Of a DNA stretch of 49,647 nucleotides, positions 9,170 through 17,050 are shown one piece after another. The DNA is from Hyphomicrobiales bacterium (GTDB lineage Bacteria; Pseudomonadota; Alphaproteobacteria; Rhizobiales; Rhizobiaceae). Positions within the stretch are counted from its first letter, which is position 1, and each line of letters opens with the position of its first letter. Below the pieces are notes generated by a model. That model saw nothing but the letters and a program-made list of their open reading frames with translations, made no database searches and was not told the origin of the DNA. Made by a program: the position numbers and the translations under genes. The stretch spans positions 1 through 49,647 of the forward strand of contig UCEY01000023.1 of assembly GCA_900471605.1 (NCBI GenBank), written 5' to 3'.

Positions 9170-11113
9170 ATGAGCGTGCCGCAAAGTTACGAAGTTTCGT
9201 TGCTTGATGAGGAACGTTATCGCCTGCTCGTCGATTCCATCACCGACTACGCGATCTACATGATCGACCCGAACGGCAAGATCGTCAGCTGGAACCCCGG
9301 CGCGCAGCGCTTCAAGGGGTACGAGGCCTGGGAAATCCTCGGCGAACACTTTTCCCGCTTCTATACGCCGGAAGACAGGTTGGCGCGTGCGCCCGAACAT
9401 GCGCTGCGCACCGCTGCAGCCGAAGGCCGGTTCGAAAGAGAGGGCTGGCGGGTCCGCAAGGACGGCACCCGCTTCTGGGCCCATGTCGTCATCGACCCGA
9501 TCCGGAGCCGTTCCGGCGAACTTCTCGGCTTCGCCAAGGTGACCCGCGATCTGACCGAACGGAAGAAGGCCGAGACGGAACTGAGGGCAAGCGAGGAGAA
9601 ATTCCGGCTCCTCGTCCAGGGAGTGACCGATTACGCCATCTACATGCTCGACCCGGACGGTTACGTCAGCAACTGGAACGCTGGCGCCATGCGCATCAAG
9701 GGCTATACGGCGGACGAAATCGTCGGCCAGCATTTTTCGCAGTTCTATACGCCGGAGGACCGCGAACGCGGTGACCCGAAGCGCAGCCTGGAAACCGCGC
9801 GGCGCGAGGGACGGTTCGAGAAGGAAGGCTGGCGGCAGCGCAAGGATGGTACGCGTTTCTGGGCGCATGTGATCATCGACGCGATCCGCAACGAGGAAGG
9901 CACCCTTCTCGGTTTTGCCAAGATCACCCGCGATATCACCGAAAAGGTCGAGGCGCAGAAGGCCCTTACGCAGGCGCGCGAGGAACTTTTCCAATCCCAG
10001 AAGATGGAGGCGATCGGCCAGCTGACGGGCGGCGTCGCCCACGACTTCAACAATCTGCTGATGGCAGTGCTCGGCAGCCTGGAAATTCTCAAGAAACGCC
10101 TGCCTGACGACCCGGCGCTGATGCCGTTGCTGGACAATGCCATCCAGGGCGCCGAACGGGGCGCGGCGCTTACCCAGCGCATGCTCGCCTTCTCGCGCCG
10201 CCAGGAATTGAACATGCAGGCGATCGACGTGCCGGCGCTCGTCAACGGCATGATGGATTTCGTGCAGCGCTCGCTCAGCACTGCCGCCTCCGTCGAGACC
10301 CGTTTTGCCGAAAACCTGCCGCCCGTCACCAGCGACCCGGTTCAGCTCGAAACCGCCATTCTCAACCTGGTGGTCAACGCCCGGGATGCCATGGCGGGGG
10401 GCGGCCGGATCGTCATCACCGCCGAGGAATATCTCGCCGACGAAAAAACGGAGCGGCTGAAGCCCGGCCTTTACGTGCGGCTGGCCGTCACCGACAGCGG
10501 CGAAGGCATGGACGAGGAAACGCTTATCCGCGCCACGACACCCTTCTTCACCACCAAGGGCGTCGGCAAGGGAACCGGGCTCGGACTGTCCATGGTGCAG
10601 GGCCTGACCGAACAGTCGGGCGGGAAACTCGAAATAGAAAGCCGCAAGGGCAAGGGCACGACTGTTTCGCTCTATCTGCCCGCGGCAGATGTAAACGACT
10701 GTCCGCAGTCTTCGGAGAAAACCATGCCTTCGCCCGCCGCCACTCCCAGAGGACGTCTCACCATTCTCGCCGTCGATGACGACGCACTGGTCCTGATGAA
10801 TACGACGCTGATGCTTGAGGATCTCGGTCACACGGTGATCGAAGCCTATAGCGGCGCCGATGCCCTGAAGGAGCTGAGAAGCGGCGCACATGACATCGAC
10901 ATTGTCATCACCGACCATTCCATGCCGCGCATGACCGGTTCGGAACTGGCCGCCGTCATCCGCGAGGAAAGGCCGGGCCTGCCGGTGGTGCTGGCGACCG
11001 GTTATGCGGAATTGCCGACCGGAGGCGACAACCGGCTGCCGCGATTGCCCAAGCCTTTCTCGCAGAACCAGCTTGAGGAGACCATCGCCACGGTTCTTGC
11101 CGGCGGACGCTGA
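9170..11113 (+). CDS. Hybrid sensor histidine kinase (PAS-PAS-HisKA-HATPase-REC)
   Basis: Cytosolic hybrid kinase with no transmembrane segment. Two PAS domains (about residues 15-130 and 140-255) are close copies of each other: both carry DYAIYM.DP, W N.GA.R.KGY, HFS.FYTPEDR and KDGTRFWAHV.ID. A HisKA dimerization domain follows with the phospho-acceptor in GGVAHDFNN (His about 290), then HATPase_c (N box NLVVNARDAM; GKGTGLGLSM) and a C-terminal receiver domain (LAVDDDALV; phospho-Asp in IVITDHSMPRM). The ATG at 9170 follows GGTTGGGGAT; a TTG one codon earlier is unlikely. Signal and partner are unknown; no separate response regulator is adjacent. The 229-bp region before it holds no other gene. 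Confidence 0.9.
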   Translation: MSVPQSYEVSLLDEERYRLLVDSITDYAIYMIDPNGKIVSWNPGAQRFKGYEAWEILGEHFSRFYTPEDRLARAPEHALRTAAAEGRFEREGWRVRKDGTRFWAHVVIDPIRSRSGELLGFAKVTRDLTERKKAETELRASEEKFRLLVQGVTDYAIYMLDPDGYVSNWNAGAMRIKGYTADEIVGQHFSQFYTPEDRERGDPKRSLETARREGRFEKEGWRQRKDGTRFWAHVIIDAIRNEEGTLLGFAKITRDITEKVEAQKALTQAREELFQSQKMEAIGQLTGGVAHDFNNLLMAVLGSLEILKKRLPDDPALMPLLDNAIQGAERGAALTQRMLAFSRRQELNMQAIDVPALVNGMMDFVQRSLSTAASVETRFAENLPPVTSDPVQLETAILNLVVNARDAMAGGGRIVITAEEYLADEKTERLKPGLYVRLAVTDSGEGMDEETLIRATTPFFTTKGVGKGTGLGLSMVQGLTEQSGGKLEIESRKGKGTTVSLYLPAADVNDCPQSSEKTMPSPAATPRGRLTILAVDDDALVLMNTTLMLEDLGHTVIEAYSGADALKELRSGAHDIDIVITDHSMPRMTGSELAAVIREERPGLPVVLATGYAELPTGGDNRLPRLPKPFSQNQLEETIATVLAGGR

Positions 11114-11165
11114 ACCAATCGGCCTCGCCGCGCGTTGTCGTGCCGTGTCAGAACGGAGAACGGCA

Positions 11166-11441
11166 ATGGTCTTCAAGCATCAGCATTTTCACGAGACGCC
11201 CCCTGAGGTCGAGGCGGAGTTCCCCCCGAGCGCGACGCTTGAAGGAGCGGTCTCCGATGCGCTGGCTTCGGCCGGCGGTGTCGATGCAAGCGACGTCACC
11301 GTCACCGCCAGCGGATCGGAGATCACTCTGAGCGGAACCGTCCAATTGGAGACCGAAGTAGTGCGGGCCGAGGAAGTGGCGCGGAGCGTCGCAGGCGTCA
11401 CCAACGTTCGCAACGAAATCAGCTTCAACGGCATCGCCTGA
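11166..11441 (+). CDS. Small BON-domain protein
   Basis: A 91-aa protein whose second half is a BON domain (VTASGSEITLSGTV ... VARSVAGVTNVRNEI), a fold associated with phospholipid or envelope binding in OsmY-like proteins. There is no signal peptide. The ATG at 11166 follows GGAGAACGGCA. It lies 52 bp after the hybrid kinase gene and may be co-transcribed; it ends before a strong terminator. It is one of three BON proteins in this window, the other two sitting behind stress-type promoters. Function is unknown. Confidence 0.8.
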   Translation: MVFKHQHFHETPPEVEAEFPPSATLEGAVSDALASAGGVDASDVTVTASGSEITLSGTVQLETEVVRAEEVARSVAGVTNVRNEISFNGIA

Positions 11442-11463
11442 CCCAGCCGAAGCCCGATGCAAG

Positions 11464-11494
11464 AAGGTCCGGACGCACAACGCCCGGACCTTTT
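11464..11494 (+). terminator. Rho-independent terminator after the BON gene
   Basis: Stem AAGGTCCGG (11464-11472) with CCGGACCTT (11484-11492), 11-nt loop, followed by TT. It separates the BON gene from the convergent gcd gene. Confidence 0.75.
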
Positions 11495-11508
11495 CCGTTG
11501 AGCCATGC

Positions 11509-13851
11509 CTATCGCGGCAGCGCATAGGCGATCACGTAATCACCGGGCTTGGTGCCGACCGAGCCGTGGCCGCCGGCCACCATCACTACGAACTGGCGGC
11601 CGTCATCGACCGCGTAGGTCATCGGCGTCGCCTGGCCGCCGGCCGGCAGCCGCGCCTTCCACAGCTCCTTGCCATTGGTAAGGTCGTACGCACGAAGATA
11701 GTTGTCGACCGCGGCACCGAGGAACGCGAGACCGCCCTTGGTGATCATCGGTCCGCCGATGCCGGGCACCCCGACCTTGAAGGGCAGCGGCAGCGGCGTC
11801 ATGTCGTAGACGGTACCGTTGCGGTGCTTGTAGGCGGTCTGGCCTGTCCTCAGGTCGACGCCCGAGACATAACCCCATGGCGGTGCCTGGCACGGGATCT
11901 GCAGCGGCCCGAGGAATGGCCCCATATAGACGCCGTAGGGCGCGCCTTCATTGCGGTTGAGGCCCTGTTCGCTGCCCTTCTGGTCCTGGCTCTTCGGCGG
12001 AATGTCCGCGCGCGGCACCAGCCTGGAGGTGAAAGCGAGATAGGTCGGCATGCCGAACATCACCTGCCGTTCCGGATCCACCGCGACGCTGCCCCAGTTG
12101 AACGTGCCGAAATTGCCCGGATAGACGATCGTGCCCTTGAGCGACGGCGGCGTGTAGCGGCCGAGATAATTGTATTCATGATACCGGATGCGGCAGACCA
12201 TCTGGTCGAACATGGTAATGCCCCACATGTCCCGTTCTTCGAGCGGCCTCGGCTTGAATGTCAGAGCCGAGGTGGGCTGCGTCGGCGCCGTGCGGTCTTC
12301 CGGGATCGCTCCCGCCGGTGCGGGCTCCTCGGTCACCGGAATGATCGGCTCGCCGGTGCGCCGGTCGAGCACGTAGATATCGCCCTGCTTGGTCGGGCCG
12401 ACCAGCGCCGGCACCACCGTGTTGTCCGGTCTGGCGATGTTGAGGAGGACCGGCTGGGCGGGGACGTCCATGTCCCAGAGATCGTGATGCACCGTCTGGC
12501 GAACCCAACGGTCGGCGCCGGTATTGAGGTCGAGCGCGACGATCGACGAGGAATATTTCTCGACATTGTCGCTGCGGCCCATGCCGAGCTGGTCGGGCAC
12601 CTGGTTGCCGAGCGGGATATAGACAAGCCCGAGTTCCTCGTCGACGCTGAATACCGACCAGCTGTTCGGCGAATTGGTCGTGTAGGTCTGGCCCGGCGGC
12701 AGCGGCTGGGTCTGGCTCGGATTGCCGGAATCCCAGTTCCAGATCAGTTTTCCCGTGTCGACGTCAAAGGCGCGGATGACGCCGGATTGCGACTGGGTGG
12801 AATAGTTGTCGTTGACCGCGCCGCCGATGATGATCTTGTTGCCGGCGATCGCCGGCGGCGAGGTCGAATAATAATAACCGGCCGGATTGTACTGCATGCC
12901 GCTGGTGAGCTGCAGGGTTCCGTTGTCGGCGAAGGAGGTGCAGACCTGTCCGTTCGCGGCATCGAGCGCGATCAGCCGCGCATCCGAGGTCGGAAGGTAA
13001 ACGCGTTCCGCGCAAGGGCTGCCGGCGGCGGCCGCTTGATCCCTATAGTAACTGACGCCGCGGCAGGTCTGGTGCTGGCGGTCCGGGTTCATGCCGGAAT
13101 GCGGGTCGTATTTCCACTTCTCCTTGCCGGTCGTCGCATCGAGCGCGATGGCGAGATTGTGCGGCGTGCAGAGATAGAGCGAATTGCCGACCTTCAGCGG
13201 CGTCACCTGATAGGTGGTCTCCCCGACATCGTCCGGCCGCTTCACGTCGCCGGTCTGGTAACGCCAGACTTCGGTGAGCCTGGCGACGTTATCGACCTTG
13301 ATCTGGTCGAGCGGCGAATAACGCTGGCCGTAGGGCGTGCGGCCGTACTGGTGCCATTCGCCCGGCGGCACGTTGCCGCCCATCGGCGGAGCGGCGGCGA
13401 CGGACTGTGTCGGAAGTTCGCCGCTCCGGTCGAGCGGATCGAGGAACATCGACACGATGGCAACCACGATCGCGATCATCAGCGAAATGCCGAGCGGCAG
13501 GGCACTGGCTCCGTAACGCATGCCGGTCGGGCTCGCGAAACCGAGGGGGGTGCGGATCCGGGGCGTCAGGAGCCAGAGGTCGAGGAGGATTATCAGTCCG
13601 CCGCGCGGGCCGAGCTGCCACCAGTCGAGCCCGACTTCCCAGATCGCCCAGGCGAGCGACGCCAATACGATCACCGCATAGACCCTGAGCGCCATCGCAT
13701 TCCTGAGGAAAAGCAGGATGGCGGTCAGCACGAAGCCGAGACCGCAGATGATGTAATAGGCGCTGCCTCCGAGCAGCAGCAGCTGCCCGCCGCCGATGGC
13801 CAGCGCCACCCCGATCAACGTGAAAAGGATCGCGGTAATCCTGATAGCCAT
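11509..13851 (-). CDS. gcd: Membrane-bound PQQ-dependent glucose dehydrogenase family protein
   Basis: Quinoprotein dehydrogenase that would oxidise glucose (or quinate/shikimate-type polyols) in the periplasm and pass electrons to ubiquinone. Five N-terminal transmembrane helices (residues 1-150, starting MAIRITAILFTLIG) precede an eight-bladed beta-propeller with PQQ repeats (W..QTGD, ALDATTGKEKW, AFDVDTGKLIWNWD, YDLTNGKELWKA). At 780 aa it is the length of membrane GDH. I chose the ATG at 13851 because it starts directly before the first helix; an in-frame upstream ATG adds 17 polar residues. No pqq biosynthesis genes are in the window. Upstream is a near-consensus stress promoter back to back with that of udgX. 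Glucose is the most likely substrate, but quinate relatives look very similar. Confidence 0.88.
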   Translation of the reverse strand: MAIRITAILFTLIGVALAIGGGQLLLLGGSAYYIICGLGFVLTAILLFLRNAMALRVYAVIVLASLAWAIWEVGLDWWQLGPRGGLIILLDLWLLTPRIRTPLGFASPTGMRYGASALPLGISLMIAIVVAIVSMFLDPLDRSGELPTQSVAAAPPMGGNVPPGEWHQYGRTPYGQRYSPLDQIKVDNVARLTEVWRYQTGDVKRPDDVGETTYQVTPLKVGNSLYLCTPHNLAIALDATTGKEKWKYDPHSGMNPDRQHQTCRGVSYYRDQAAAAGSPCAERVYLPTSDARLIALDAANGQVCTSFADNGTLQLTSGMQYNPAGYYYSTSPPAIAGNKIIIGGAVNDNYSTQSQSGVIRAFDVDTGKLIWNWDSGNPSQTQPLPPGQTYTTNSPNSWSVFSVDEELGLVYIPLGNQVPDQLGMGRSDNVEKYSSSIVALDLNTGADRWVRQTVHHDLWDMDVPAQPVLLNIARPDNTVVPALVGPTKQGDIYVLDRRTGEPIIPVTEEPAPAGAIPEDRTAPTQPTSALTFKPRPLEERDMWGITMFDQMVCRIRYHEYNYLGRYTPPSLKGTIVYPGNFGTFNWGSVAVDPERQVMFGMPTYLAFTSRLVPRADIPPKSQDQKGSEQGLNRNEGAPYGVYMGPFLGPLQIPCQAPPWGYVSGVDLRTGQTAYKHRNGTVYDMTPLPLPFKVGVPGIGGPMITKGGLAFLGAAVDNYLRAYDLTNGKELWKARLPAGGQATPMTYAVDDGRQFVVMVAGGHGSVGTKPGDYVIAYALPR

Positions 13852-13913
13852 GTTCAAAATCCTGTCAGACCTGAAAATCCCGTACGCGAAACCTCCCGGC
13901 ACCCCGAGCCTTC

Positions 13914-13938
13914 AACACACCCTCGATGTAAAAGTTCC
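13914..13938 (-). promoter_or_regulatory. Putative EcfG-type promoter of gcd
   Basis: Minus strand GGAAC (plus-strand 13934-13938), 16-nt spacer, TGTT (13914-13917). It differs from the GGAAC-N16/17-CGTT consensus by one base and lies 63 bp before the gcd start codon. Confidence 0.5.
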
Positions 13939-13967
13939 GGCTTGTGTTCCCGCGATGCAGATTTAAC

Positions 13968-13993
13968 GGAACCGTCACACGACCACGCTGGTT
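13968..13993 (+). promoter_or_regulatory. Putative EcfG-type promoter of udgX-gst
   Basis: GGAAC at 13968-13972, 17-nt spacer, GGTT at 13990-13993, ending 27 bp before the udgX ATG. There is one mismatch in the -10. It diverges from the gcd site. Confidence 0.5.
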
Positions 13994-14020
13994 CTGGACT
14001 TTCCACGAGGAGTCGGAAGA

Positions 14021-14656
14021 ATGCTGACATCGCGCAAAGGCCCAGCCTTCGAAACACCCGGCGCGGAAGGCGACAGACTGCCGGATGTGAGGCAGGACGC
14101 GGAAAGCTGCACGCGCTGCGACCTCTATAGGAACGCAACGCATCTCGTGTTCGGCGAAGGCCCTGCGAGGGTGAAAGTGCTGTTCGTGGGCGAACAGCCG
14201 GGCGACAAGGAGGATCTGGCCGGCAGACCTTTCATCGGTCCGGCGGGAAAGCTTCTCGACCGCTGCCTGGAAGAAGCCGGCATCGAGCGGGACATCTGCT
14301 ACGTCACCAATGCGGTGAAGCATTTCAAGTTCACGCCACGCGGCAAGCGGCGCATCCATGCCAAACCCAATGCCGGCGAGGTCCAGGCCTGCGCCTGGTG
14401 GCTGGCGGCGGAGCTGCGTCTCGTCAAACCGAAACTCGCGGTGGCGCTCGGCGCAACCGCGCTTTATGCATTGCTTGGCCGGCAGGCAAAGGTGACCCGC
14501 GACCGCGGCACCGTGATGCCCTCGCCCGACGGCCCGCCGGTGCTGGTGACCATCCACCCTTCGGCGTTGCTGAGGACGCTGGATCGGCCGGACGCGGAGC
14601 GCAAACGGGCCCGCTTCGTCGATGACCTGAGAAAGATCGCAGAATTTCTGGAGTGA
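14021..14656 (+). CDS. udgX: UdgX-type uracil-DNA glycosylase/uracil-DNA cross-linking protein
   Basis: Member of the uracil-DNA glycosylase superfamily. UdgX proteins remove uracil and remain covalently bound to the resulting abasic site through a histidine in the KRRIH loop; this is known for the mycobacterial protein. Here motif A is GEQPG (57-61) continuing DKEDLAGRPF, the KRRIH loop is at 109-113 with the linking His at 113, and the last motif is HPSALL (from 179). Four cysteines at 30, 33, 93 and 124 fit the 4Fe-4S cluster of family 4-like UDGs. The length of 211 aa is normal. A GAGGAG precedes the ATG. The stop overlaps a GTG at the start of the GST gene, so the two genes are probably coupled. 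The specific UdgX call rests on the KRRIH loop, which ordinary family 4 enzymes lack. Confidence 0.88.
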   Translation: MLTSRKGPAFETPGAEGDRLPDVRQDAESCTRCDLYRNATHLVFGEGPARVKVLFVGEQPGDKEDLAGRPFIGPAGKLLDRCLEEAGIERDICYVTNAVKHFKFTPRGKRRIHAKPNAGEVQACAWWLAAELRLVKPKLAVALGATALYALLGRQAKVTRDRGTVMPSPDGPPVLVTIHPSALLRTLDRPDAERKRARFVDDLRKIAEFLE

Positions 14657-14658
14657 AG

Positions 14659-15384
14659 ATGACCTACGAGCTTTATTATTGGGACGGCCTCCAGGGCCGC
14701 GGAGAATTCGTGCGGCTGGCGCTGGAAGAAGCGGGAGCCGATTACGTGGATGTTGCCCGCGGCGAGCGCGGTACGACCAGGATGATGGACTATATTCACG
14801 GCAAGCACGGCTACGAGATGCCGTTTGCACCGCCCTTTCTAAAGGATGGCGAGCTGATCGTCTCGCATGTCGCCAATATCCTCAACTATCTCGGGCCGAA
14901 GCTGGGCCTGGTGCCGAAGGACGAAAAATCCCGCATCTTCGCCCATGGACTGCAATTGACGATCACCGATTTCATCACCGAAGTGCACGACACGCATCAC
15001 CCGATCAGCACCGGAGACTATTACGAAGATCAGAAGCAGGAAGCCAAGGCCCGCTCGAAAGCCTTCCTGAAACATCGGGTGCCGAAGTTCATCGGTTATT
15101 TCGAACGCATCATCGCGGCCAATCCGGCGAAAAGCGGCCACGCGGTCGGCGATGGCCTGACCTATGTAGACCTGTCGCTCTTCCAGCTCGCCGAAGGCCT
15201 CGCCTATGCCTTCCCGCGCGCGATGAAAAATTTCGACAAGGATTACCCGGGCGTCGCCAGGCTCCGCGACGCGGTCGCCAAACGCAAGAATATCGAAGCC
15301 TATCTCAAGTCGAAGCGCCGGCTCGCCTTCAACGAGTCGGGCATATTCCGGCATTACCCGGATCTGGACCAGGAGCCGGCCTGA
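14659..15384 (+). CDS. Glutathione S-transferase family protein
   Basis: Cytosolic GST. The N-terminal thioredoxin fold begins MTYELYYWDGLQGRGEFVR (tyrosines near residues 3-7, R-GRGE as in mu/sigma-like classes), with a glutathione-contacting loop near VSHVANIL. The C-terminal all-helical domain contains GDGLTYVDLSLFQLAEGL, the N-capping-box region. At 241 aa it is slightly long because of an insertion around residues 110-135. ATG 14659 is preferred over the GTG at 14653 that overlaps the udgX stop. It is probably co-transcribed with udgX; the substrate is unknown. Confidence 0.85.
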   Translation: MTYELYYWDGLQGRGEFVRLALEEAGADYVDVARGERGTTRMMDYIHGKHGYEMPFAPPFLKDGELIVSHVANILNYLGPKLGLVPKDEKSRIFAHGLQLTITDFITEVHDTHHPISTGDYYEDQKQEAKARSKAFLKHRVPKFIGYFERIIAANPAKSGHAVGDGLTYVDLSLFQLAEGLAYAFPRAMKNFDKDYPGVARLRDAVAKRKNIEAYLKSKRRLAFNESGIFRHYPDLDQEPA

Positions 15385-15388
15385 GCGG

Positions 15389-15457
15389 CTAGATGAACGC
15401 GAAAACCGGGGCGATCGTCACCAGGACGATCACCGCCGCGACCAAAGTGAATTTCAT
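15389..15457 (-). CDS. 22-aa hydrophobic peptide
   Basis: A tiny ORF with a very good ribosome site (GGAGG, 4 nt before ATG 15457). It encodes one hydrophobic helix: MKFTLVAAVIV, continuing to PVFAFI. It lies 45 bp downstream of the ECF sigma gene on the same strand and would be read from the same transcript. It could be a small membrane peptide or a clipped signal-like leader. No function is known to me, and codon evidence from 22 codons is thin. Confidence 0.5.
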   Translation of the reverse strand: MKFTLVAAVIVLVTIAPVFAFI

Positions 15458-15502
15458 GACGACCTCCAATGGAACGAGAGCTGTCGTGGTTATTACGGCA
15501 GC

Positions 15503-16009
15503 TCAGTTCGTTTCTTCTCCCAATTCCTGCAGAATTTGATGCCGCGCTCGGTTGAGGCGGCTTTTCACCGTGCCGACCGCGCAATCGCAGATCTCCGCCG
15601 TCGCCTCGTAACTTTCCCCGAGAATGGCGACCAGCGTCAGCACTTCACGGTAGTGCGGGGGGAGTTTTTCGAGCGCCCGCTGGACCTCGCGGGCTCTCGC
15701 CGCCATCTCCTGGCTGGCTGCAACCGGCGTATCGCCGGAAACGTTCTCCTCTATCCCCGGCGCCTCGCGCCCCAATACCTTGGCACGCGTGTAGAACGTG
15801 TTGCGCATGATGGTGAAAAGCCAGCTTTTCAGCTTCGTGCCCGGCTCGAACTTGTCGAGATTGGCAAGCGCCTTCATCAGCGTCTCCTGCACCAGGTCGT
15901 CCGCATCGCTGGGATTGCGGCAGAAAGTACGGGCAAATGCGCGGAGAGCCGGAATAAGCCTTACTATGTCTGCACGTGCAGGATCACCATTCAACTGTGA
16001 TTCAGACAC
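15503..16009 (-). CDS. ECF-family RNA polymerase sigma factor, EcfG-related
   Basis: 168-aa extracytoplasmic-function sigma factor. Region 2 (LIPALRAFARTFCRNPSDADDLVQETLMKAL ... WLFTIMRNTFYT) and region 4 (LEKLPPHYREVLTLVAILGESYEATAEICDCAVGTVKSRLNRAR) are complete. The combination of LIPALRAFA, DADDLVQETL and VGTVKSR resembles EcfG/RpoE2, the general stress sigma of alphaproteobacteria, but the segment after TIMRN lacks the RKRRREVED-like stretch I expect in canonical EcfG, so this may be a paralog. No phyR or nepR gene is adjacent. Its own promoter matches the EcfG consensus exactly, implying auto-activation or activation by the main EcfG. The gene is divergent from ku1-ligD. Confidence 0.88.
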   Translation of the reverse strand: MSESQLNGDPARADIVRLIPALRAFARTFCRNPSDADDLVQETLMKALANLDKFEPGTKLKSWLFTIMRNTFYTRAKVLGREAPGIEENVSGDTPVAASQEMAARAREVQRALEKLPPHYREVLTLVAILGESYEATAEICDCAVGTVKSRLNRARHQILQELGEETN

Positions 16010-16055
16010 CGTTGCCTACCTCTCCGAAGTCTTCATGGCTGGAATGACGGGGGCA

Positions 16056-16081
16056 AACGCACGCCTTATGCATTTGGTTCC
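16056..16081 (-). promoter_or_regulatory. EcfG-consensus promoter of the sigma gene
   Basis: Minus strand GGAAC (plus 16077-16081), 17-nt spacer, CGTT (plus 16056-16059). This is an exact match to GGAAC-N16/17-CGTT, about 46 bp before the sigma start codon. Confidence 0.7.
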
Positions 16082-16132
16082 GCCAAGATGAATGCCCTGT
16101 TCATCTTCGTGGCGGAAACCCTTGCCGCTTGC

Positions 16133-16158
16133 GGAACAAACAGACCGGCAGGCCTGTT
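16133..16158 (+). promoter_or_regulatory. Putative EcfG-type promoter of ku1-ligD
   Basis: GGAAC at 16133-16137, 17-nt spacer, TGTT at 16155-16158, 38 bp before the ku1 ATG. One mismatch to consensus. It is divergent from the sigma-gene promoter. Confidence 0.5.
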
Positions 16159-16196
16159 GATAGCACTTTCACGGGAGTTCTGCCGGGAGTTCGGAT

Positions 16197-17048
16197 ATGG
16201 CGCCGCGCGCAAACTGGAAAGGCTATCTGAAGGTCGGAGAACTGAGCTGCCCGGTGGCGCTCTATACGGCCGCCTCGACGTCCGACCGCGTCAGCTTTCA
16301 CATCATCAATCGGGAGACCGGCAACCGGGTGCATCGCCAGATGGTCGATGCCGATACCGGCCGGCCGGTCGAAAGCGAGGACATCGTCAAGGGTTACGAG
16401 GTTTCGAGCGGGCAATACGTCTTTCTGGAGCCTGACGAAGTGAAGGCAGCGGTCCCCGAAAGCGACAAGACCCTCGAGCTCGAAACCTTCATCCCCTGCG
16501 ATGGCGTCGACACCATCTTTATCGATCGTCCCTATTACCTTGCTCCGGCCGACAAACCGGCCGCCGAAGTGTTCGAGCTGATCCGAAAGGGACTGACCGA
16601 GAAGAACGTCGCGGCACTTGCCCGCACCGTACTGTTCCGGCGCCTGCGGACGCTGCTGATCCGCCCGAGCGAGACCGGCCTGATCGCCAGCACGCTGAAC
16701 TACGAATACGAGGTCCGGCCGGCGAAGGAGATCTTCTCCGACATCAAGAGCTTCAAGATCGAAGGCGAGATGCTCGAGCTCGCCGAGCACATCATCGATA
16801 CCAAGCGCGGCAAGTTCGACCCCTCCGAGTTCGACGACCGCTACGAGGCCGCGCTCGCCGAGCTGATCAAGGCGAAGATCGAGGGCCGCAAGCTCAGGAA
16901 GAAACCGAAGCAGGAACCGAAGAAGGTTTCGAGCCTCATCGAGGCGCTGCGTCAGAGCGCCGGCGGCGGCAAGAAGGCCGCGCCGAAAAAGCCCGCCAGG
17001 AAAACCGTATCTCGTAAGACTGCCGCCCCGCAGAGAAAGGCGAGCTGA
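16197..17048 (+). CDS. ku1: Non-homologous end-joining protein Ku (first copy)
   Basis: Bacterial Ku binds DNA double-strand ends as a ring-shaped dimer and recruits LigD. The Ku core runs from residue 5 (WKGYLKVGELSCPVALYTA) to about 245. Diagnostic segments are FHIINRETGNRV, VKGYEVSSGQYVFLE and RPYYLAPAD. Beyond the core lies a Lys/Arg/Ala-rich tail (about 253-283), as in the longer rhizobial Ku proteins, which can aid DNA binding. The length is 283 aa. The ATG at 16197 follows GGGAG. ligD begins 2 bp after its stop, so they form an operon. A second ku lies convergent beyond ligD. The symbol is a label for first copy and does not claim orthology. Confidence 0.93.
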   Translation: MAPRANWKGYLKVGELSCPVALYTAASTSDRVSFHIINRETGNRVHRQMVDADTGRPVESEDIVKGYEVSSGQYVFLEPDEVKAAVPESDKTLELETFIPCDGVDTIFIDRPYYLAPADKPAAEVFELIRKGLTEKNVAALARTVLFRRLRTLLIRPSETGLIASTLNYEYEVRPAKEIFSDIKSFKIEGEMLELAEHIIDTKRGKFDPSEFDDRYEAALAELIKAKIEGRKLRKKPKQEPKKVSSLIEALRQSAGGGKKAAPKKPARKTVSRKTAAPQRKAS

Positions 17049-17050
17049 TC

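Noticed and set aside
16088..16435. Open frame upstream of and overlapping ku1
   Set aside because: Overlaps the Ku reading frame and contains the predicted ku1 promoter; the product has no recognisable pattern.
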